DNA from: Nocardia sp. CC227C
Lineage (GTDB): Bacteria; Actinomycetota; Actinomycetes; Mycobacteriales; Mycobacteriaceae
Reading direction: 5' to 3'
NCBI RefSeq assembly: GCF_030767025.1
Contig: NZ_JASITE010000015.1
Location: 62,001-126,000 of the forward strand
Length of the DNA stretch: 64,000 bases
Part shown: piece by piece, positions 24,911 through 33,129 of the stretch
How the letters are laid out: each line of letters begins with the position of its first letter
Numbering within the stretch: the first letter of the stretch is position 1
Made by a program: the position numbers and the translations under genes
The notes under the pieces: model-generated
What the model was told of the DNA's origin: nothing
Seen by the model: only the letters and a program-made list of their open reading frames with translations
The model's database searches: none

Positions 24911-26071
24911 TCAGGCGGGTACCGGAGCGGGCGGCCGGAGCAGCAGTCCCGTGCGGACCCCGGCGAGGGTGCGCCCGGCGACCAGCACCCACGCGCCCAC
25001 CAGCAGGGCGTACAGTCCCACGGCGGCGACGGCGAAGAGTTCGGCCCCGGTATGGGCATACAGTGCACTGCTGCCGGTGACGCAGGTACCGACCGGGAAG
25101 GTGAAGCCCCACCAGGTGAGATTGAAGGGCATGACCTTGCGGTGCCGCAGGGTGACCGCGAGCGCCAGGCCCAGCCACAGCATGGCGAAGCCCCAGACGG
25201 CGACACCGAACACGACGGAGAAGACGAGCAGGCCCCGGGTATACGGCTCGGGCAGCGCGGCCGGACCGGCATCGGCGATCATGGCGGCGGCGGTCACCGA
25301 CTGGCCCAGCGGGCCGAGCACGATCCACACGGTGGCCACCGATTCCCGGGCGGGCGGACCGTGGTGCAGCAGCCGCGACCAGATCAGGGTGATGGTGATG
25401 AGCGCGGCCATGAGGCTCAGCCCGAACATGGCCAGGCAGGCGAACATCATGGTCAGCCTCGGTTGGCCCGCGGGCAGATGCGGGACCAGCAGTGTGCCGG
25501 TGGCGGCGGAGACCATGGGCGGCACGACCGGCATGAGCCAGCCGCCGAACGCGGCCTCCGGGCTGCTGGGCTGTCCGGTGATCATCCGATAGGGGATGGC
25601 CAGCGCCGTCGACAGCCCGAGTACGGTACCCGCCGACCACAGCGCCCAGTCGACGGCGAGCGCGGCCCGCATGCCGATCACGTCGGAACCCAGCAGCAGG
25701 GTGCCCGCGCCGACGGTGAGCAGCGCCATGGGCGGTGCGCCGTAGAAGTGCGCCATGATCGGATGGCGGCCGTGCGCCCGGGCCGCCTCGGGGTGGCGCA
25801 GCCAGTGCACGGCGAAAGCGCCCGCGACCACGACGAGCAGTACGGCGGCCGACGCCCAGACGGCGGTGGCGGCCCCGCGCAGCCCGTGTGGCTGCCAGGG
25901 CAGGGTCACCGCGGCGGTGGCGACGATGCCGGTGCCCATGACGGCGGCGAACCAGTTCGGGCCGATGTGCCGGAAGGCGTCGGACCGCTCCACCCGCGGC
26001 GGCGTCCGTCGCGCCGACCGGGTGAGGTGCCGGGGCCGAAACGCTGCGGGGCGGTGGAGTGTGCTGGTCAT
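24911..26071 (-). CDS. TDT-family (TehA/SSU1-like) transporter
   Basis: This 386-aa integral membrane protein has about ten hydrophobic segments and the family opening FAAVMGTGIVATA. It belongs to the tellurite-resistance/dicarboxylate transporter (TDT) family, whose members include TehA anion channels, Mae1 malate permease and SSU1 sulfite exporters. The N-terminal ~30 residues are basic and cytoplasmic. The ATG at 26071 is chosen because it gives the normal N-terminus; the frame is open to 26269 but would cross the LysR gene start. The divergent LysR gene is its probable regulator. The substrate cannot be read from sequence; sulfite or a C4-dicarboxylate are the usual options. Confidence 0.85.
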   Translation of the reverse strand: MTSTLHRPAAFRPRHLTRSARRTPPRVERSDAFRHIGPNWFAAVMGTGIVATAAVTLPWQPHGLRGAATAVWASAAVLLVVVAGAFAVHWLRHPEAARAHGRHPIMAHFYGAPPMALLTVGAGTLLLGSDVIGMRAALAVDWALWSAGTVLGLSTALAIPYRMITGQPSSPEAAFGGWLMPVVPPMVSAATGTLLVPHLPAGQPRLTMMFACLAMFGLSLMAALITITLIWSRLLHHGPPARESVATVWIVLGPLGQSVTAAAMIADAGPAALPEPYTRGLLVFSVVFGVAVWGFAMLWLGLALAVTLRHRKVMPFNLTWWGFTFPVGTCVTGSSALYAHTGAELFAVAAVGLYALLVGAWVLVAGRTLAGVRTGLLLRPPAPVPA

Positions 26072-26127
26072 GGCACCAGCGTGCGCCCCTCGCGCCGCCC
26101 CGGGTAGCGGGCGTATGTCAATGGGTC

Positions 26128-26144
26128 CATAGAATCGTTCTATG
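26128..26144. promoter_or_regulatory. LysR-type operator (T-N11-A) overlapping the lysR start codon
   Basis: CATAGAATCGTTCTATG is a perfect 7-3-7 inverted repeat with the LysR-box geometry T(26130)-N11-A(26142). Its last three bases are the ATG of the LysR gene. It lies 57 bp from the transporter start in the divergent intergenic region, so one dimer could both autorepress the regulator and control the transporter. Confidence 0.6.
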
Positions 26145-27044
26145 CCCCTGTCGCCGCGAGTGCCCGATGTCGCCGCCCTCGACCTGCTGCTCTCGGTGAT
26201 CGAACTCGGCAGTCTCGGGCGCGCGGCACACGAGCACGGCATCAGCCAGCCGTCGGCGAGTTCCCGCATCCGCTATCTCGAGCAGTTGGTCGGTGTGCCG
26301 GTGCTGGAGCGCACTTCCCTCGGCTCGCGCCCCACCGCGGCGGGCGCGCTCATCGCCGAATGGGCCCGCGAGGTGGTGGACGCGGCCGCGCGCCTGGACG
26401 CCGGGATCGACTCGCTGCGCGCCGAGCGGGACTCCCGGCTGCAGGTGGCGGCCAGCCAGACCGTCGCCGAGTACCTGTTCCCGAAGTGGTTGATGTCGCT
26501 GCGGGCGCGGCAGCCCGCGACCACCATCGCCCTGGAATCCGGGAATTCCGCCGAGGTGGTCCGCGCGGTGCTGGACGGCCGGGTCGATATCGGCTTCGTC
26601 GAGAGTCCGACGGTGCCGCGTGATCTGGAGGGGCATATCGTGTGCCGCGACCGCCTCGTGGTGGTGGTCCCGCCCGGGCACCGGTGGGCTCGGCGGACCG
26701 AACTGACCGTGGACGATCTCGCGGCGACCCCGCTGATCTATCGCGAATCCGGGTCCGGCACCCGGATCTCCTTCGAGCGCGCCATGCGACGCGTCATCCC
26801 CGACTGGCAGCCCAGCGTCCTGCTCGAACTGTCCTCGACCACCGCGATCAAGACGGCCGTGGCCAATGGGCTGGGCCCGGCCGTGCTCAGCTCGCTGGCC
26901 GTGGCGAGTGAGCTGGCCGAGGGAATCCTGTTGTCACCCGCCGTGTCCGGGCTCGACCTGGAACGGCCGCTGCGTGCGGTCTGGCCGCGCGGGCAGCGCC
27001 CGACCGGTCCGGCCCGCGATCTCTACGCCATCGCCCGCGGGTAA
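26142..27044 (+). CDS. LysR-family transcriptional regulator
   Basis: This 300-aa LTTR has an N-terminal winged helix (LLLSVIELGSLGRAAHEHG with recognition helix ISQPSASSRIRYLEQLVG) and a C-terminal periplasmic-binding-like effector domain (from about residue 95, VAASQTVAEYLFPKWL). It is divergent from the TDT transporter with 70 bp between starts, the classical regulator-target layout. A palindromic LysR box covers its own start codon. No SD is evident and the mRNA may be leaderless or nearly so. Confidence 0.9.
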   Translation: MPLSPRVPDVAALDLLLSVIELGSLGRAAHEHGISQPSASSRIRYLEQLVGVPVLERTSLGSRPTAAGALIAEWAREVVDAAARLDAGIDSLRAERDSRLQVAASQTVAEYLFPKWLMSLRARQPATTIALESGNSAEVVRAVLDGRVDIGFVESPTVPRDLEGHIVCRDRLVVVVPPGHRWARRTELTVDDLAATPLIYRESGSGTRISFERAMRRVIPDWQPSVLLELSSTTAIKTAVANGLGPAVLSSLAVASELAEGILLSPAVSGLDLERPLRAVWPRGQRPTGPARDLYAIARG

Positions 27045-27126
27045 CGCGCTCCGGTCGGATTCACCCGCCGCGAACCCGGGGGATCATCGATTCTCCGGTC
27101 ACGTGACGCCGAGCTCTGGGCAAACG

Positions 27127-27144
27127 CGTAACTGATCGGTTACG
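27127..27144. promoter_or_regulatory. Palindromic operator for the ArsR-family regulator
   Basis: CGTAAC-TGATCG-GTTACG is a perfect 6-6-6 inverted repeat ending 8 nt before the GTG start of the ArsR gene. Such autoregulatory sites directly before arsR-SRPBCC operons are usual. Confidence 0.6.
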
Positions 27145-27152
27145 CTTTCGGG

Positions 27153-27530
27153 GTGGATGAGGTAGCCGCCGCGATAGCCGATCCGGTACGCCGGGAGATC
27201 CTGCGTCTGCTGCGCGCCGAGCAGCTCACGGCGGGCGCGATCGCGTCGCGATTCCCGATCAGCCGCCCGGCCGTCAGCCGTCACCTGCGCGTACTGCGGG
27301 AAAGCGGCCTGGTGCACGACGAGCTCGTGGGCCGGGAGCGCTACTACAACCTCGATCCCGCACCGCTGCGCGAGATCGCGGACTGGATCGCGGAATTCGC
27401 CGCCGCCGAGAGCTGGGAACGGCGCCTCGACGCACTGGAGACCGAGGTCTTCCGCACCTGGCGCGACCGGCGCAGCCGCCCGGCCGAACCCGGCACCAAC
27501 GCGCCCGACACCAAGGAGACCACCGCATGA
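27153..27530 (+). CDS. ArsR-family regulator
   Basis: This 125-aa winged-helix repressor has DPVRREILRLLRAEQLTAG at the start of the domain and the recognition helix ISRPAVSRHLRVLRESG. The cysteine metal sites of ArsR/SmtB sensors are missing, so it belongs to the non-metal-sensing group paired with SRPBCC proteins. It starts with GTG at 27153 just downstream of a palindromic operator. Its stop overlaps the start of the next gene (ATGA), so the two are translationally coupled. Confidence 0.9.
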   Translation: MDEVAAAIADPVRREILRLLRAEQLTAGAIASRFPISRPAVSRHLRVLRESGLVHDELVGRERYYNLDPAPLREIADWIAEFAAAESWERRLDALETEVFRTWRDRRSRPAEPGTNAPDTKETTA

Positions 27531-28027
27531 CACCGCAACCGAACGGCCGCCTGTTCCGCACCGCCGCGGGCCGCGACCTGGTCCTCACCCGGAACTTCCG
27601 CGCCCCGATCGAGGATGTGTGGGCCAGCGTCACCGAATCCGAGCGCACCGCGCGCTGGTACGGCTCCTGGGAGGGCGATGCCGGGCCGGGCCGAACCATC
27701 AAGGTGCGCATGCTGTTCGAGGAGAACCAGCCCACTTACGACATGCTCATCGACATCTGCGAGCCGCCCCGCCACCTGGTCGTGCGCACGACCGACGAGC
27801 TCGGCGAGTGGGTGCTCGAGGCGGTGCTCACCGAGCGATCCGACGGCACCGAACTCACCTTCACCCAGCACCTCGCGCCCGGCGTCGCCGCCGTGGACGT
27901 CGGCCCCGGCTGGGAGTACTACCTGGACGCGTGGGTGGCCGCCGAACACGGCGATGCGCAGCCGAGCTTCGACGACTATTACCCGTCCATGAAGCCGTAC
28001 TACGAGCAGCAGGACGAACAGGTGTGA
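27527..28027 (+). CDS. SRPBCC/AHSA1-domain protein
   Basis: This 166-aa protein has an AHSA1/START-like hydrophobic-cavity fold. It contains the opening LTRNFRAPIEDVWASVTES, the segment WYGSWEGDAGPGRT and the C-terminal helix WEYYLDAWVAAEHG. It belongs to the commonly coupled ArsR-SRPBCC pair, where the small ligand is unknown. It begins inside the ArsR stop codon. A strong hairpin terminator lies 25 bp downstream. Confidence 0.88.
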   Translation: MTPQPNGRLFRTAAGRDLVLTRNFRAPIEDVWASVTESERTARWYGSWEGDAGPGRTIKVRMLFEENQPTYDMLIDICEPPRHLVVRTTDELGEWVLEAVLTERSDGTELTFTQHLAPGVAAVDVGPGWEYYLDAWVAAEHGDAQPSFDDYYPSMKPYYEQQDEQV

Positions 28028-28052
28028 TGTCCCGCCCCCGCGGGGAGTGGAC

Positions 28053-28078
28053 GGTGGATCGGACGGCTCCGATCCACC
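28053..28078. terminator. Hairpin terminator after the ArsR-SRPBCC operon
   Basis: GGTGGATCGGA and TCCGATCCACC form a perfect 11-bp stem with a CGGC loop, and flanking GGAC/GGTCC bases can lengthen it. It begins 25 bp after the SRPBCC stop. The remaining bases to 28319, before the convergent hypothetical gene, show no gene I can support. Confidence 0.8.
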
Positions 28079-28319
28079 GGTCCCCGGTCGAAGGCGTCGA
28101 TGCTGACGATCCCGTCGACCGGCTCGTCGAATTCCTCCCACCTTGCACGCTGACCTCGGCGCGGCGACCGGAGCTCCGCTGTGTGAGCAGCGATTCGACG
28201 TGGTACCTCCGAGGTTCGTCGGCGGTATTCGGGGCAGGGGTATAGACACGTCCGGAGGCCGACGACCGCTCGCCGCGCGGGCCGCGAACCGACGAATCCC
28301 GCGCGCGTGAACGAGCCGC

Positions 28320-28859
28320 CTACGGCGTCGTCGGCTCGGGATGCGGCCAGGTGAAGCCGATGGCATCGCCGAAGGGCACTGCCCGCCAGCGCGGGACCAG
28401 CACCTCGAGCCGGTCGACGACCCGCTCGAGGGCGGCGCGATGCCGTTCGTCCAACTCGGCCTCGGCGGCCACCCAGGCGGGTCGCCGCGCCGACGGGTCC
28501 TGCCGCCGCGCCCAATACACCAGGCACAGCCCGGCCAGCCGCTCGGACAGATTCATCTCGTTGTCGCCGTCGTGATCGGTACCGCGCAGCCGGTCCTCGC
28601 GCTGACGCTGCTTGCGGGAGTTGCGACGGGCGGCGCGGGCATCCTGCGCACCCGCGCCCACCGGACGGAACGAGCCGCCACCGCGGGCGGCGCGCCCGAA
28701 TACCCCGCCGGTCAGCCCGAGTTCGCATTCCACCAGGTAGTGCGCCAGATCGTGCGGGACGTCATCGTGATAGCCGGGGGCCGGATCGAGTTCTCGGGCA
28801 CCGTGCACGGCATCGGTGACGACCGTCGCGTAGCGGCGCTGGCCGGTGCGTTTGAACAT
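28320..28859 (-). CDS. Hypothetical protein, 179 aa
   Basis: This unrecognised actinobacterial protein starts MFKRTGQRRYATVVTDAV. It contains YHDDVPHDLAHYLVECELGL (several His/Asp/Glu that could bind a metal) and a Gly/Arg-rich middle that looks flexible. A helical region (ERLAGLCLVYWARRQDP) and a C-terminal ~60 residues ending in FGDAIGFTWPHPEPTTP follow. No signal peptide or membrane helix. ATG at 28859 with GGAGG very close; GTG at 28868 is an alternative start. Confidence 0.65.
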   Translation of the reverse strand: MFKRTGQRRYATVVTDAVHGARELDPAPGYHDDVPHDLAHYLVECELGLTGGVFGRAARGGGSFRPVGAGAQDARAARRNSRKQRQREDRLRGTDHDGDNEMNLSERLAGLCLVYWARRQDPSARRPAWVAAEAELDERHRAALERVVDRLEVLVPRWRAVPFGDAIGFTWPHPEPTTP

Positions 28860-28909
28860 GACCTCCACCGGACCCAGGCTAGGACGGGTCCGCGGGCTCG
28901 CGCATCCAA

Positions 28910-29218
28910 TTATTCGGCGCGGTCGCGCGCCAGCTCGTCGGCGATCTCCCAATCGTTCGGGTGACCCTGCACCGACGGGTCGTAGAGCACCACGAACCAG
29001 AACCGCTGCGGGGCCGAGAGCGGGAACGGGCCGACGCTCAGCTCCTCGGAGGTATAGCGGTCGTCGCTCATCATGCGGACCCAGGTGGGTCCGCCCTCCT
29101 GCCGGTCGATCCACTTCTGGAAGACCGAGCGGGACGGTTTGGCGGCCATGATGACCGAGAGCAGGGGGAGCGCGTCGAGCTCGTCGACGGTGGAAACGAA
29201 CCGTAGGGCGTCGTTCAT
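28910..29218 (-). CDS. Hypothetical protein, 102 aa
   Basis: This small soluble protein (MNDALRFVSTVDELDALPLL...) has two halves: an N-terminal SVIMAAKPSRSVFQKWIDRQ segment and a C-terminal FWFVVLYDPSVQGHPNDWE. It is acidic at the end. No family recognised. The ATG at 29218 is chosen; the frame stays open upstream with arginine-rich residues that look non-coding. It is on the same strand as its neighbours and may share their transcript. Confidence 0.6.
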   Translation of the reverse strand: MNDALRFVSTVDELDALPLLSVIMAAKPSRSVFQKWIDRQEGGPTWVRMMSDDRYTSEELSVGPFPLSAPQRFWFVVLYDPSVQGHPNDWEIADELARDRAE

Positions 29219-29252
29219 GGCTCGATCTTCTCGCACGGCGGGCACGCTCGGG

Positions 29253-30065
29253 TCAGGACCCGGCAGCATGGACCGCCGCCAGCCGGGCGGCGCGGATCGC
29301 GTGCCAGAGCGGGCGCAGCAGCGTCTCCTGCGCGGCCGCCGCACTGGCGGAGGTGGGCGCGGAGGCGGGCTCGCGCTCGGCCACGGTCAGAATGGCGGCC
29401 ACCTGATCGGCGGTGTCGAGAATGCGCCGGGCTCGCAGCGGCATGGAATCCGGATAGCGGTGTTTGGAATGGCTTTCCAGTTCCGCCTCGACGAGTTCGC
29501 GCGGCCCCGCGGAGCCCGAGCCGAGCCGGGTGGTCTGTAGTCGTTGCAGTGCGTCGGCGGCATCGCGCACCGCCTGCCGCATGGTGAACTCGGCCTCACC
29601 CAGCGGCATATCGGGTTCGGACGTCGGCGGGACGGGTATGGCGTAGACGGTCCACCGCAGGGTGTCGTCGTCGGACCACACCGGCACCAGCCCGGTGCCG
29701 TCGCCGCCCGGTGCGCCGAGCAGCAGCCCTTCGCCGACTTCCATTGCCGCGGCTGCGAATTCGGTGCCACCGGGGAGGCCGCGCACATCGCCCGGGACCG
29801 GCAGCACCAGTCGTGCCCGAGCCTTCGGCGCGGCCACCGCTTCCCGAATCAGCTTGAGCAGCACCATGATTCCGGCACCCTGTGCGTCCAGCGCGTCGTC
29901 GGACGCCCACGGCAGCCCGGTGTGACCGCCCGTCACGGGATCCCCGGCGGCGACGGTCTGCCGGGGCGCCCAGGCGCGCAGCGCGTCCAGCACATCGTCG
30001 GGGGCGCTGTGCCCGGCCAGCCAGGAGCCTGCCCAGACCGTCAGCGTGGCGCTCGGGGTACTCAT
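29253..30065 (-). CDS. Conserved hypothetical protein, 270 aa
   Basis: This soluble protein (MSTPSATLTVWAGSWLAGHS...) contains ARLVLPVPGDVRGLPGG, EVGEGLLLGAPGGDGTGLVP and YAIPVPPTSEPDMPLGEAE in the N-terminal two-thirds. A helical C-terminal part includes RQAVRDAADALQRLQTTRLG. I know it only as the kind of actinobacterial conserved hypothetical with no assigned activity. ATG at 30065 with a weak GAAG upstream. It is the last accessory gene before the mycobacterial-type order resumes. Confidence 0.68.
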   Translation of the reverse strand: MSTPSATLTVWAGSWLAGHSAPDDVLDALRAWAPRQTVAAGDPVTGGHTGLPWASDDALDAQGAGIMVLLKLIREAVAAPKARARLVLPVPGDVRGLPGGTEFAAAAMEVGEGLLLGAPGGDGTGLVPVWSDDDTLRWTVYAIPVPPTSEPDMPLGEAEFTMRQAVRDAADALQRLQTTRLGSGSAGPRELVEAELESHSKHRYPDSMPLRARRILDTADQVAAILTVAEREPASAPTSASAAAAQETLLRPLWHAIRAARLAAVHAAGS

Positions 30066-30268
30066 TCTTCGAGGATAACTGGAGGGCTGCGGACCGGTCG
30101 CGCGGAGCGGGAAGCCCGCTGCGCGGCCGATGGTCCGGGACCGGTGGGTGGTGCGGACCGCCGCCGCGGTGGAGTGCCGCCGGTGCGCTCGCTGCGACGG
30201 TCGCACCGCACACGACACGGTGGTGGCACGCGACCGCGTGCGACGGCCTCGCCGCACGGAGCCCGGTG

Positions 30269-31081
30269 CTACGCGGGCTCCGTGACGAAGTCGATGAGTC
30301 GTTCGACCGCGCCGATGAGCGGACTCTCCAGGTCGCGAAAACTGTTGACCGCGTTGTACACCCGCCGCCACCCGTCCTGCGGCGTGCCCCAACCGAGGCG
30401 GTCGCAGACGCCCGTCTTCCAGTCCTCGCCCCGCGGCACCCGGGGCCACTCGCGAATGCCAAGCACGGCGGGCCGTACCGCCTCCCACACATCCACGTAC
30501 GGGTGCCCGGTGACGAGGACGTGCTCGCCGAGCCCGGTGGTGAGGCCGGTCTCCTTGGAGCCGGTCACCAGATGGTCGACCAGGACGCCGACCCGGCGAC
30601 CCGGCCCCGGGCCGAACTCGCCCAGCCGCTGCGCGAGATTGTCCAATCCCTCGAGGTGTTCGACCACCACGCCCTCGACCCGCAGATCGTGCCCCCACAC
30701 CCGCTCCACCAGGGCGGCGTCGTGCACTCCCTCCACCCAGATCCGGCTGGCCCGCGCCACCCGGGCGCGCAGTCCCGCCACCCGCGTCGATCCGGAGGCC
30801 GACCGTGTCGGCTGCCGGGGCGCGGTGGCGGCGGGCTTCACCAGGGTCACCGGCCGACCGTCGATGAGGAAGGCCGCCTCGCGCAGCGCGAACAGCCGCA
30901 CCCGCCCGGCGCGGTCCTCCAGCTTCACGAACTCGCCGTCGTAGCTGCGGTCGAAACCCACTACGGCACCGCAGAATCCGGTGGCGGCGTCCTCGGCGAC
31001 GAGATCGCGTTCGGCCACCACCTTCGGCACCTCGCGCTTGTGCTTCCGGGTATGGCCCGAGTAGATGTCACCGCCGTACAT
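30269..31081 (-). CDS. DUF3097-family protein (Rv1486c-type)
   Basis: This 270-aa actinobacterial protein is of the DUF3097 group: MYGGDIYSGHTRKHKRE at the start, GAVVGFDRSYDGEFVKLEDR in an OB-like N-terminal part and WVEGVHDAALVERVWG, a TOPRIM-like segment with conserved acidic residues. HPYVDVWEAVRPAVLGI lies near the end. The role is unknown. A nucleic-acid-related function has been guessed from the TOPRIM-like motif. ATG at 31081. In M. tuberculosis its homologue directly follows hemH. Confidence 0.85.
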   Translation of the reverse strand: MYGGDIYSGHTRKHKREVPKVVAERDLVAEDAATGFCGAVVGFDRSYDGEFVKLEDRAGRVRLFALREAAFLIDGRPVTLVKPAATAPRQPTRSASGSTRVAGLRARVARASRIWVEGVHDAALVERVWGHDLRVEGVVVEHLEGLDNLAQRLGEFGPGPGRRVGVLVDHLVTGSKETGLTTGLGEHVLVTGHPYVDVWEAVRPAVLGIREWPRVPRGEDWKTGVCDRLGWGTPQDGWRRVYNAVNSFRDLESPLIGAVERLIDFVTEPA

Positions 31082-31154
31082 GTCACGCCCGCTCACCGGA
31101 TAGAAGCTACCGGTGCGAGCGCGCCGCGCGGAGCAGCGACCCGCGCCCCGGGGG

Positions 31155-31245
31155 GTGAACCGCGACACCAACCGCGCCGAGACACCCACCCTGCCGCGAT
31201 ACCGCCGTGCCGCGACATCGGCTGCGCCGCGACACCCGCCGGGCC
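31155..31245. repeat. Degenerate short tandem repeat
   Basis: About five imperfect copies of a 16-18-bp unit with the core GCCGCGACACC (variants CCGAGACACC, CCGCGATACC, CCGCGACATC) lie in the divergent gap between the DUF3097 and NfeD genes. Spacing is irregular and copies are diverged. This looks like an old slippage array with no evident regulatory role. Confidence 0.4.
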
Positions 31246-31345
31246 GTGCGGGCCCTCGACGCCGCTGGCGGATCACGCACCGGTATCAGGTCACGTTCGG
31301 ATTCGATCTCCGCCGACGTAGCGGTCGAGGCACTAGGGTGGAGGC

Positions 31346-31777
31346 GTGGCCGCAATCATTTGGCTGGTCGCGGGACTGCTTCTCGCGGCGGCGGAGGTAC
31401 TGGTCGGGGATTTGACCCTGCTCATGTTGGGTAGCGCCGCGCTGGTGACGGCGGGTGTGAGCGGGCTGGCGGACACCTCGGTGATCGTCGACGCGGTGGT
31501 GTTCGGTATCTCCGCTGTCGCGCTCATGCTGGTGGTCCGTCCGGTTCTGTTGCGCCGCTACGCGCTTCGCCCTGCCAAGCCGATGGGTATGGAGGCGCTG
31601 CCGGGTAAGACGGCGCGGGTGCTCGAGCCCGTCGACGAGCACGGCGGGCGGATCAAATTGGAGGGCGAGGTGTGGAGCGCCCGGCCGCTCGACCCGTCCG
31701 ATCGCTATGAAGAAGGCGCGACCGTCTACGTCGCGGAAATCGACGGCGCGACCGCCGTCGTGTGGAAAGGGCCGTAA
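31346..31777 (+). CDS. NfeD-like membrane protein
   Basis: This 143-aa protein has two or three N-terminal hydrophobic helices (IIWLVAGLLLAAAEVLVG; VVFGISAVALMLVVRPVLL) and a C-terminal OB-fold (LPGKTARVLEPVDEHGG, EGEVWSARPLD). It is the short NfeD (YuaF/YbbK) type that pairs with a stomatin/SPFH partner, encoded immediately downstream with a 2-bp gap. It probably influences assembly or membrane organisation of the SPFH complex. GTG start at 31346. The M. tuberculosis equivalent is Rv1487. Confidence 0.9.
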   Translation: MAAIIWLVAGLLLAAAEVLVGDLTLLMLGSAALVTAGVSGLADTSVIVDAVVFGISAVALMLVVRPVLLRRYALRPAKPMGMEALPGKTARVLEPVDEHGGRIKLEGEVWSARPLDPSDRYEEGATVYVAEIDGATAVVWKGP

Positions 31778-31779
31778 AT

Positions 31780-33039
31780 ATGGCTGTACTCATCGTTGCC
31801 GCCGTACTCGTCCTGCTGGTCGTGGTGGTGGTCTTCAAATCGGTGGCGCTGGTGCCGCAGGCGGAGGCGGCGGTCATCGAACGTCTCGGCCGCTATTCCC
31901 GCACCGTGTCCGGTCAGCTCACCTTCCTGGTGCCGTTCGCCGACCGCATTCGTGCCAAGGTGGACCTGCGCGAGCGGGTGGTGTCCTTCCCGCCGCAGCC
32001 GGTGATCACGCAGGACAACCTGACCGTGCAGATCGACTCGGTGGTGTACTTCCAGGTCACCACGCCGCAGGCCGCGGTCTACGAGATCTCCAATTACATT
32101 GCCGCCGTTGAGCAGTTGACCGTGACGACGCTGCGCAACGTGGTCGGCGGCATGACCCTGGAGGAGACCCTCACCTCCCGCGACTTCATCAACAGCCAGC
32201 TGCGCGGCGTGCTGGACGAGGCAACCGGCCGCTGGGGGCTGCGCGTCTCGCGCGTCGAGCTGAAGGCCATCGATCCGCCGCCGTCGATCCAGGAGTCGAT
32301 GGAGAAGCAGATGAAGGCCGACCGCGAGAAGCGCGCCATGATCCTCACCGCGGAGGGTCAGCGGGAAGCGTCCATCAAGACCGCCGAAGGCCAGAAGCAG
32401 GCGCAGATCCTCTCCGCCGAGGGCTCCAAGCAGTCGGCGATTCTGTCCGCCGAAGGTGAACGCCAGGGCCGCATCCTGCGCGCCCAGGGTGAGCGCGCCG
32501 CCGCCTACCTGCAGGCGCAGGGCCAGGCCAAGGCCATCGAGAAGGTGTTCGCGGCCATCAAGTCCGGCAAGCCGACGCCGGAGCTGCTGGCCTACCAGTA
32601 CATGCAGACCCTGCCCCTGGTCGCGCGCGGGGACGCCAACAAGGTGTGGATGGTGCCCAGCGACTTCGGCAAGGCCCTGGAGGGCTTCGCCCGCAACTTC
32701 GCCACCCAGGGCGAGGACGGCGTCTTCCGCTACGAACCGGCCCCCGACGGGGAAACCGGCGAGCGGCCCGAGGACGATTCCGACGAGGTCGCCGACTGGT
32801 TCGACATGGCCACCGACCCGGCCGCCGAGCGCGCGGTCCGCGCCGCCGAGGCCGATGCGCGCCAGCCGGTGGAGGATCCGACCGCCGCCGCATTGGGCCG
32901 CCAGCGCGACGCCGGCCAGCGTGACTCCGGTCAGCGCGGCCTACCCGATCCGTCGCGCCAGGTGTCCTACCCCCAGGCTCCGACCTACTACGACCCGCAA
33001 CGACCGGGTCCGCAGCAGCCCGGCCCGCAGCAGCACTGA
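31780..33039 (+). CDS. SPFH/stomatin-family membrane protein
   Basis: This 419-aa protein has an N-terminal membrane anchor (residues 2-20), an SPFH/Band 7 domain (ALVPQAEAAVIERLGRYSRT through the conserved VELKAIDPP) and an Ala/Glu/Gln-rich coiled coil with repeated AEGxxQA units. A disordered Pro/Gln tail rich in PQQPGPQQ follows. Such proteins form oligomeric rings in membrane microdomains. The ATG at 31780 lies 2 bp after the NfeD stop, with GGAAAGGG upstream inside the NfeD gene. The homologue is Rv1488. Confidence 0.93.
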   Translation: MAVLIVAAVLVLLVVVVVFKSVALVPQAEAAVIERLGRYSRTVSGQLTFLVPFADRIRAKVDLRERVVSFPPQPVITQDNLTVQIDSVVYFQVTTPQAAVYEISNYIAAVEQLTVTTLRNVVGGMTLEETLTSRDFINSQLRGVLDEATGRWGLRVSRVELKAIDPPPSIQESMEKQMKADREKRAMILTAEGQREASIKTAEGQKQAQILSAEGSKQSAILSAEGERQGRILRAQGERAAAYLQAQGQAKAIEKVFAAIKSGKPTPELLAYQYMQTLPLVARGDANKVWMVPSDFGKALEGFARNFATQGEDGVFRYEPAPDGETGERPEDDSDEVADWFDMATDPAAERAVRAAEADARQPVEDPTAAALGRQRDAGQRDSGQRGLPDPSRQVSYPQAPTYYDPQRPGPQQPGPQQH

Positions 33040-33129
33040 CCACCGGCCCGGGGCCCGGTCGACCGGTGCCGCGCACAGCGGCCGCACCTACCTTTGACAC
33101 TGCCCGGCGCGGGTGGTGACGATGGTGGG

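Noticed and set aside
24501..26107. Plus-strand open frames opposite the TDT transporter
   Set aside because: The minus strand encodes a clear ten-helix transporter, while the plus frames give hydrophilic low-complexity sequence.
33040..33070. GC-rich inverted repeats after the SPFH gene as a terminator
   Set aside because: Runs of CCGG and GGCC allow several short pairings but no single convincing stem, and no transcription-direction evidence supports one.
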